The notes under the pieces: model-generated | Told to the model about the DNA's origin: nothing | What the model saw: only the letters and a program-made list of their open reading frames with translations | Database searches by the model: none | Virus record (IMG/VR): IMGVR_UViG_3300021171_000033 | Location: 1-33,865 of that record | Strand: one strand, 5' to 3' | Length of the DNA stretch: 33,865 bases | Origin: a virus | Shown here: in pieces, positions 29,563 to 33,865 of the stretch | Numbering within the stretch: the first letter of the stretch is position 1 | Layout of the letters: the number at the start of each line of letters is the position of its first letter | Position numbers and translations under genes: made by a program

Positions 29563-29727
29563 CTACCCAGTCGGCATTTTTTCGACGCAGACCGCCTTGT
29601 ATCCAGGCAGATCGATCTGGATCAGTCTGATGGCCTGCCGGCATTCCTGCTCCGATTGAAACTCGGCTGTGCCCACCAGGATGCTGGCGTGCCAGATCAG
29701 AAGGACCCAGATCGATTCGCCGATCAT
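29563..29727 (-). CDS. short secreted-type or membrane-associated protein, 54 aa
   Basis: The start overlaps the preceding stop as ATGA and the stop lies two bases before the next start. MIGESIWVLLIWHASILVGT is a hydrophobic start that could be a signal or anchor, followed by AEFQSEQECRQAIRLIQIDL and a second Cys (AVCVEKMPTG). Two Cys could form a disulphide in the periplasm. The overlaps on both sides support it; it is easily overlooked. No family is recognised. Confidence 0.55.
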   Translation of the reverse strand: MIGESIWVLLIWHASILVGTAEFQSEQECRQAIRLIQIDLPGYKAVCVEKMPTG

Positions 29728-29864
29728 TGCAGTGGCTCGTTTCTAAGGAGAACTACGGCGAGCTCGTATGCCGTTAGTGGCCCTGGTTCCACAGCTCTAA
29801 CCGGAGGCACCACGACCATGTGCTCGGCAAAGGTGAGCATCTTGAAGAATGCTTGCTCAGTCAT
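29724..29864 (-). CDS. small protein, 46 aa
   Basis: ATG 29864 overlaps the end of the upstream secreted-protein gene (ATGACTGA) and its stop overlaps the next start as ATGA. The product MTEQAFFKMLTFAEHMVVVP then PVRAVEPGPLTAYELAVVLL has no membrane segment strong enough to call. Strict coupling on both sides is the main evidence. Function is unknown. Confidence 0.5.
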   Translation of the reverse strand: MTEQAFFKMLTFAEHMVVVPPVRAVEPGPLTAYELAVVLLRNEPLQ

Positions 29865-30672
29865 GACGAGCCCCTTGGTCTCCGCAGTCGCTACATGGCG
29901 GCGTAGGAGTCGAGACATAGTGCTGCTGCAAGCCAGCACCCCACACTGGGATGTAGGAAAAGAAGTACGCCCCCTGCTGTATGTTGCAGCCCCGGCCGCT
30001 GCACCCCGTGCCGGTCACATACACTAGATACTTTCCCGGCCGGATCACGTTGTTGGTGGACTGATTCAAGGCCCACTTGTCGCAACTGGTGATTCGGGTT
30101 GCCCCTACCTGGACAACACAGCCATATGAGCCGTGCTGGAAGACAGCAGGGGTGCCATCGGCAAGCTGGGCCGTCCCCGCCACCGGCACCCATTGCTGCA
30201 AGGTGCATGGTGAGCCACCACAGAATCCCTGCCCCATCACCGGATTGCCGTTCGCATCGGTGGCTTCGACTGCCGGCACGATCGCAACCGGCGTAGGGCT
30301 CTCATCCGGCATGAAGGTGTAGTTCATGCTGGAGCATGCCCTGCCGCAGCTCTGGCCGCCATTGGAGCCGTACAGGGACCACGGCATGTAGGTGATGACC
30401 CAGCCGCCGCCTGCCGCCGTCGCATCTGCATCGCTGGTGTAGTAGCCATTCAGGTCAACCTGGATCGCCATGCTGAAATCACCCAGGACGTTCGTGTCAA
30501 CCTGTGTGCAGGTACCGCTCTGGACCGGACCTTGGTAGATCGTCAGGCGCCCGTAGTTGCCGGCCGTGCTCACCTGCGGTGGGCTGGATGATGGTGTGGG
30601 AACAGGAGTGCATTGCGCCCAGCTACAGACGCAAGCGACGAGAAGACAAAGCCCCGCGAGAATGTTTCTCAT
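29857..30672 (-). CDS. secreted Cys-containing protein, 271 aa
   Basis: AGGAGT precedes ATG 30672. MRNILAGLCLLVACVCSWAQ is a signal peptide; a Cys follows directly but the preceding residues do not make a lipobox. The mature protein is rich in Pro, Thr, Ser, Gly and paired Cys (SCGRACSSMNY, FCGGSPCTLQQW, TGCSGRGCNIQ, PPCSDCG), suggesting disulphides in the periplasm or on the surface. YGRLTIYQGPV and WVITYMPWSLYGS look like beta strands. No family recognised. It pairs with a similar secreted gene just upstream, in an operon that otherwise carries recombination genes. Confidence 0.7.
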   Translation of the reverse strand: MRNILAGLCLLVACVCSWAQCTPVPTPSSSPPQVSTAGNYGRLTIYQGPVQSGTCTQVDTNVLGDFSMAIQVDLNGYYTSDADATAAGGGWVITYMPWSLYGSNGGQSCGRACSSMNYTFMPDESPTPVAIVPAVEATDANGNPVMGQGFCGGSPCTLQQWVPVAGTAQLADGTPAVFQHGSYGCVVQVGATRITSCDKWALNQSTNNVIRPGKYLVYVTGTGCSGRGCNIQQGAYFFSYIPVWGAGLQQHYVSTPTPPCSDCGDQGARHD

Positions 30673-30685
30673 TGTTGGAAGACTC

Positions 30686-31549
30686 CTATTGGCAAAGGTA
30701 CTTCAAGTGAGCACCGAATGCGGTGCCGTTTTTGATATCCGTGCTGGCGTTCATATTGGCAATACCAGTGCTGACCCATCGCTGTAGATAAGCCGTGGTA
30801 CCGGAGACTACAAAAACCGGGCTGGCGCTTAAAGATACGGCAAAATTACTTGCGTTCATCAACGGCCCCCCGCCGTCGTAGGTGGCGCTCGCGCAAGGTA
30901 GGCCGCTGATCGTAATTGGCCCGGTGCTGCCAGCCGGGATCGTGTTCAACGTCAAGTAGAATTCCGCATCCATCACTTGCGCAGTTTGTTGAAAGTCTCC
31001 GTACGTAATCGTATAGTCGGCAGCTGGAACAGAGACCCCATTGAACTGAACAGTCGGAGTCCATTGGCCCGAATTCTGTGCAGTGACGTAGACCGGCGTT
31101 AAATCGCTTGCTTGGACGAGCGCACAATTAATTCCATTCCAAGTCCATCCTGTAGAGCATCCACTGAAATTGATGTTATTTGGGCTTCCGATCCCGCCGT
31201 AGTTTGCACCCACCCTTGAACCGCAACTACCTGCGTTGTTTTTACTTTTCCACCATCCCTGATAACTCCAAGGACCACCTCCACCTGGCGCACTGACTAG
31301 CCGTACTCCTTGCACGCCGGTTGTGGCGCAAGTATCAGGTATGCCAGACTGAACGTTGGATACCTGACTCCAGTAAGCGATGCAAGCAGCTAGCGTCAGG
31401 TGATTCCCGCCCGCATTACAATTTACATCGTCCGGACTTACCGTCACCGGATTACTCCCCCAAGGGGGAATTGACTGAAGTTGAGCCCAACACAACCCTG
31501 GCACCATCAACACCAACCACAAAAGTTTTCTCAATTCACTCTCCTTCAA
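30686..31549 (-). CDS. secreted Cys-containing protein, 287 aa
   Basis: The start overlaps the stop of the HNH remnant as ATGA. ESELRKLLWLVLMVPGLCWA is a signal peptide. The mature part has scattered Cys (VNCNAGGN, DTCATTG, GSCGSRVG, FSGCSTGWTW, LPCAS) and IPT/Ig-like beta patterns (PVYVTAQNSGQWTPTVQF, DYTITYGDF, ITISGLP). It may be an adhesin-like or receptor-masking protein. This stretch is AT-richer than the genes around it. No family is recognised; export to the periplasm or surface is the only supported statement. Confidence 0.7.
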   Translation of the reverse strand: MKESELRKLLWLVLMVPGLCWAQLQSIPPWGSNPVTVSPDDVNCNAGGNHLTLAACIAYWSQVSNVQSGIPDTCATTGVQGVRLVSAPGGGGPWSYQGWWKSKNNAGSCGSRVGANYGGIGSPNNINFSGCSTGWTWNGINCALVQASDLTPVYVTAQNSGQWTPTVQFNGVSVPAADYTITYGDFQQTAQVMDAEFYLTLNTIPAGSTGPITISGLPCASATYDGGGPLMNASNFAVSLSASPVFVVSGTTAYLQRWVSTGIANMNASTDIKNGTAFGAHLKYLCQ

Positions 31550-31755
31550 TCCGGGAACCGCCCGGTGCGGATTGCTATGTGAAGTTCGTATGAAGCCCTG
31601 TGCGCTCCTATCATTTTTCTATTGCCGTTTCCGATGGTGAAGCGGCCATAGCCTTTAGCAGAACTTGCTCCCGTCCAAATCCAACAACCATTCTCGGAAC
31701 GGACAATTTTTTGTAGAAATCTACCCATCATGTCTGGATTTCTTTTTTGGGGCAT
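31546..31755 (-). pseudogene. truncated HNH endonuclease (N-terminal half only, 69 aa)
   Basis: Residues 1-69 read MPQKRNPDMMGRF, ENGCWIWTGASSAKGYGRFT and AHRASYELH, the same N-terminal subdomain as the intron HNH protein (CWPW...GYGFF...AHRLAW). The catalytic half (the CHTCDNPSCVNP-HL region) is missing: the frame stops right after RTGRFPD, where the core should begin. The start overlaps NinB as TAATG and the end overlaps the next start as ATGA, so it is still translated in the operon. It is either a decayed homing endonuclease or a kept DNA-binding fragment. Confidence 0.75.
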
Positions 31756-32147
31756 TAGCACACTTCCAATCCAAGCTCTTGAGATGCAAAGATAGAAACA
31801 TTTTCCATGTAGTGCGCGAACGCCTTCACCGTCAGGCTCGTGGTCGATACCGGATAGCTGCCACTGGGCCCGTCGATGCGCGGCAGGAAGCGCTGTCGGA
31901 ATTCCTCGTGCCACACGTCCTTGTCGAACTGCCTGCCATCGACCCAGGCGCTCGCCGCGATGTCGGACAGCAGCGCCCAGTATCGACGGTTCTGCTCCTG
32001 CGAGCGCGTTGCGCTGTCGGCGGTCAGATGCACGACCATCGCCTCGTTGCGCCCGGCCATCGCTTGCCAGTTGCCGCGAATCATGGCGATCGCGCGCGCC
32101 AGGATCTTCTCATCTCGGATGATGTAGGAAGCGGAAAAGTCGCTCAT
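31755..32147 (-). CDS. ninB: NinB-like recombination mediator
   Basis: At 130 aa the product is close to lambda NinB (Orf, 146 aa). LTADSATRSQEQNRRYWALL is the family signature (T....R....QN..YW..L), followed by DIAASAWVDGRQFDKDVWHE and FLPRIDGPSGSYPVSTTSLT, with the typical STTSLT...F..YM segment after it. NinB/Orf binds single-stranded DNA and replaces RecFOR in loading recombinases. It overlaps ERF upstream and the HNH remnant downstream, so the three are co-translated. Confidence 0.85.
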   Translation of the reverse strand: MSDFSASYIIRDEKILARAIAMIRGNWQAMAGRNEAMVVHLTADSATRSQEQNRRYWALLSDIAASAWVDGRQFDKDVWHEEFRQRFLPRIDGPSGSYPVSTTSLTVKAFAHYMENVSIFASQELGLEVC

Positions 32148-32848
32148 GCTGCCGCCCTCGTCTTCGCTCTCGCTTTCGCCCTCGCATTCTCCGCCGCCTT
32201 CTTCAAGGCATCACGCGTTTTACTGTTCGGCCCTAGCAATCCCCACAGCGCCGTCTTCTGATCCGAGTCCAAGTCCTGCGCATCGATGTGCATCTGCGCG
32301 CCGCTTGGATTGCCATCGATCTCGACCATCTGCACCACATCAGCGGCCAGCTCGCGCAGCGCATCCATCTGCGCGGCCGGCAGGTTCACGCCACGCAGCG
32401 CATTGGGCACTGCAGCCACGCGGACCTCATGCGTCGTGGTATCGGCGTCGTTGTCTCCTTCGGTCGGGATCGAGAACGCCTGCATGCAGGCGTACTTGTA
32501 GGCCGCCGACATCGCTTTGTTCGTCGCCTTGTCGCCGCTGTCCATCGCCTCGCCGAAAGTAACGACGGTGTGCTTCGATCCGTCCTCGCTCGCAACGAAG
32601 TCGAATTCCATATGCACCGTTACGTAGAACAGCGCGGCGCCCTGCTTGCTCTCGCGCTCGACGCACTCGCGCGTCAGAACGCGTGGCAGGATGCACAGGC
32701 CGTGCTTCGCCAGCAGCGGCGACAAGGCGTTGTATACCTCATCGATCCCGCGGAACTTGTAGCGCTGCTGTTCGTTCGTACGGTCTTTGCTGATCCCGGT
32801 CTTCGCCAGCTCGCCCTGCACTGCGTTGATCGCTTTGTAGACGCTCAT
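32144..32848 (-). CDS. erf: ERF-family single-strand annealing protein
   Basis: At 234 aa the length is typical. MSVYKAINAVQGELAKTGIS, NEQQRYKFRGIDEVYNALSP and LAKHGLCILPRVL form the ERF start; FGEAMDSGDKATNKAMSAAY with KYACMQAFSIPTEGDNDAD is the conserved core. ERF proteins anneal complementary single strands in phage recombination and genome circularisation. The C-terminus is a Lys/Ala/Arg-rich helix (ALKKAAENARAKARAKTRA), probably for DNA or SSB contact. It overlaps ninB as ATGA. Confidence 0.92.
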   Translation of the reverse strand: MSVYKAINAVQGELAKTGISKDRTNEQQRYKFRGIDEVYNALSPLLAKHGLCILPRVLTRECVERESKQGAALFYVTVHMEFDFVASEDGSKHTVVTFGEAMDSGDKATNKAMSAAYKYACMQAFSIPTEGDNDADTTTHEVRVAAVPNALRGVNLPAAQMDALRELAADVVQMVEIDGNPSGAQMHIDAQDLDSDQKTALWGLLGPNSKTRDALKKAAENARAKARAKTRAAA

Positions 32849-32947
32849 ATTCTTCCTGCTCCAAAGTGTCCTGCTGCTGTCGCTCGTCAGTCATCGCCGA
32901 TTCCCCATTCGATTCGACCCGCTCATCCCTGCGGCGAACGTGCGCGA

Positions 32948-33865
32948 TCATGTCTCGGCAACTGGCGCATACTCCTCCGGCGCCTTGAAAAATAGCTGGG
33001 TCGGATCGGACTGCTTGCGCCAGGTCGAAGCCATAGCTGCCAAGCACTGCTTGCCGGCTCGACCGCCGTACGCATCCGGATCGACCGGCAGCACGTAGCG
33101 TTTGACTGTGCCGTCCGGCTCCGGGGTGCTATTGAGCACGTCCAGCAGCACAAGGTCGCCGTCTCGGAAAAGCTTCGCGGTGCGCAGGCCGACCAACGGA
33201 TGCGCATCCGAGCAATGATCGATGAGTTTTAGTTCCGCATCGGTGCAGTAACGATCGTACCCGTAGCGCTCGATCAGCACGCGTCGCACTTCGGCGTTCG
33301 ATTCCTGCTTGATCGACTCGACCGTGAGCGTTTCCGGATGCTCTATCACGGATGGATCGACTGCGACGCCGTGCCAGTGGCAAAGCGCCCAACCATCTCG
33401 GTATGCAATCGACGGGCCGGATTCTGAATGCAGGCGGCCGCGATCGTCTCGGTTAATGATCGCGGGACGATCCGAAAGTGCCAGCACATTCTCGTGCCAC
33501 CAACACCATCCGACGGATTTGGTCAATGCTTCGTCGATTTCGAACTTCGGCAGAGTATCGCCGTTCCATCCGAGCACATCGCGCAGGAAGGAAATGTACG
33601 AGCACCAACCAGACCAGAAAACGCCGCCTCGATAGTTGTAAACGGCTTTTCCGACCTGCGACCAGACCTGCGACACGACCTGTGACCCGACCTGCGACCA
33701 GACCTGCGACACGACCTGTGACCCGACCTGCGACTCGAACTGTGACCGGACCTGTGACCAGACCTGCGACCAGACCTGTGACCAGACCTGCAACTCGACC
33801 TGCGACTCGACCTGCGACCGGACCTGCGACTCGACCTGCGACCAGACCTGCGACCCGACCTGCGA
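32948..33865 (-). CDS. DUF6745-type protein with long SQV tetrapeptide repeat, cut by the window edge
   Basis: The frame is open to the window edge, so the start lies outside. The first 71 visible residues are a tetrapeptide repeat, S-Q-V-x (x is W, G, E, R or V). Residues after it show the DUF6745 pattern: GWCSYISFLRDVLG, VGWCWWHENVLALSDRP, LHSESGPSIAYRDGWALCHW, then NAEVRRVLIERYGYDRY and LDVLNSTPEPDGTVKRYVLP, ending EEYAPVAET. The domain is known from actinobacterial and phage proteins but has no established function. It belongs to the leftward operon with erf and ninB. Confidence 0.8.
   Translation of the reverse strand, partial: SQVGSQVWSQVESQVRSQVESQVELQVWSQVWSQVWSQVRSQFESQVGSQVVSQVWSQVGSQVVSQVWSQVGKAVYNYRGGVFWSGWCSYISFLRDVLGWNGDTLPKFEIDEALTKSVGWCWWHENVLALSDRPAIINRDDRGRLHSESGPSIAYRDGWALCHWHGVAVDPSVIEHPETLTVESIKQESNAEVRRVLIERYGYDRYCTDAELKLIDHCSDAHPLVGLRTAKLFRDGDLVLLDVLNSTPEPDGTVKRYVLPVDPDAYGGRAGKQCLAAMASTWRKQSDPTQLFFKAPEEYAPVAET
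33653..33865 (-). repeat. 12-base tandem repeat coding for SQV-x
   Basis: About 17-18 copies of a 12-base unit close to GACCTGCGACCA (plus strand) run to the window edge. Copies vary mainly at the codon of the fourth residue and at silent positions (tgcgac or tgtgac). The unit encodes Ser-Gln-Val-x, so the repeat stays in frame if copies are gained or lost. It may vary in copy number between isolates. Confidence 0.85.

Noticed and set aside
29857-30672. Lipoprotein signal in the 271-aa secreted protein
   Set aside because: A Cys follows the signal peptide, but it is preceded by Trp-Ala-Gln, which does not fit a lipobox.
32739-32894. 51-aa minus-strand frame starting MTDERQQQ with a GGGGA ribosome site
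   Set aside because: It overlaps the conserved start of erf by 110 bases and looks like a shifted reading of it; could be a short leader peptide but the evidence is too weak.
32288-32995. 235-aa plus-strand frame
   Set aside because: It is antisense to erf, with His/Arg/Leu-rich shadow composition and no ribosome site.
1-33865. Diversity-generating retroelement, CRISPR array, tRNA or integrase
   Set aside because: No reverse transcriptase, no spaced direct repeats, no tRNA-like cloverleaf and no recombinase motif were noticed on either strand; the 33653-33865 repeat is a continuous coding repeat.

Overview
The window is a stretch of a tailed double-stranded DNA phage genome with a short-tail (podovirus) virion plan. 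It carries portal, P22 gp4-like and gp10-like tail-hub proteins, internal ejection proteins and a tailspike, but no tape measure or sheath. The host should be Gram-negative, probably a proteobacterium: the lysis cassette has a T4-type lysozyme, a holin and an Rz/Rz1 spanin pair, and ERF and NinB recombination genes are present. No integrase, repressor of a known family, tRNA, CRISPR array or reverse transcriptase is visible, so lifestyle cannot be settled. The window cuts genes at both edges, so the genome continues on both sides.

Layout: positions 1-866 hold leftward early-type genes. Positions 903-983 hold two back-to-back sigma70-like promoters. Rightward from 983 come a small HTH protein, a roughly 375-base non-coding stretch containing a strongly structured RNA candidate (1182-1282), replication/nuclease genes, a second promoter (2412-2440), then a very dense late operon to 29284: terminase, portal, scaffold, major capsid protein, small head proteins, connector and tail hub, ejection proteins, fibre and spike, lysis. 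From 33865 back to 29276 a second leftward operon carries a DUF6745-type protein with a long tetrapeptide repeat, ERF, NinB, a half-length HNH remnant, two secreted Cys-containing proteins and three small proteins. It meets the late operon tail to tail with a 9-base overlap.

Most notable points: (1) the major capsid gene is split after 29 bases by an approximately 790-base group I intron that encodes an HNH endonuclease; (2) two promoters have the same geometry (TTGACT, 17 bases, TAAGAT or TAGGAT, six bases, ATG), which predicts leaderless mRNAs; (3) a compact RNA at 1182-1282 has a 17/18-paired basal stem, two internal hairpins and a 9-base possible pseudoknot; (4) five metabolic-type enzymes (TylF-like methyltransferase, methyltransferase-glycosyltransferase fusion, cupin, GNAT, PurD-like ATP-grasp) are scattered among virion genes and may form a modification pathway; (5) Rz1 is wholly nested in Rz; (6) tandem histidine-rich paralogues follow the capsid genes. 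All functions are read from sequence motifs and remembered family features; no database search was possible.
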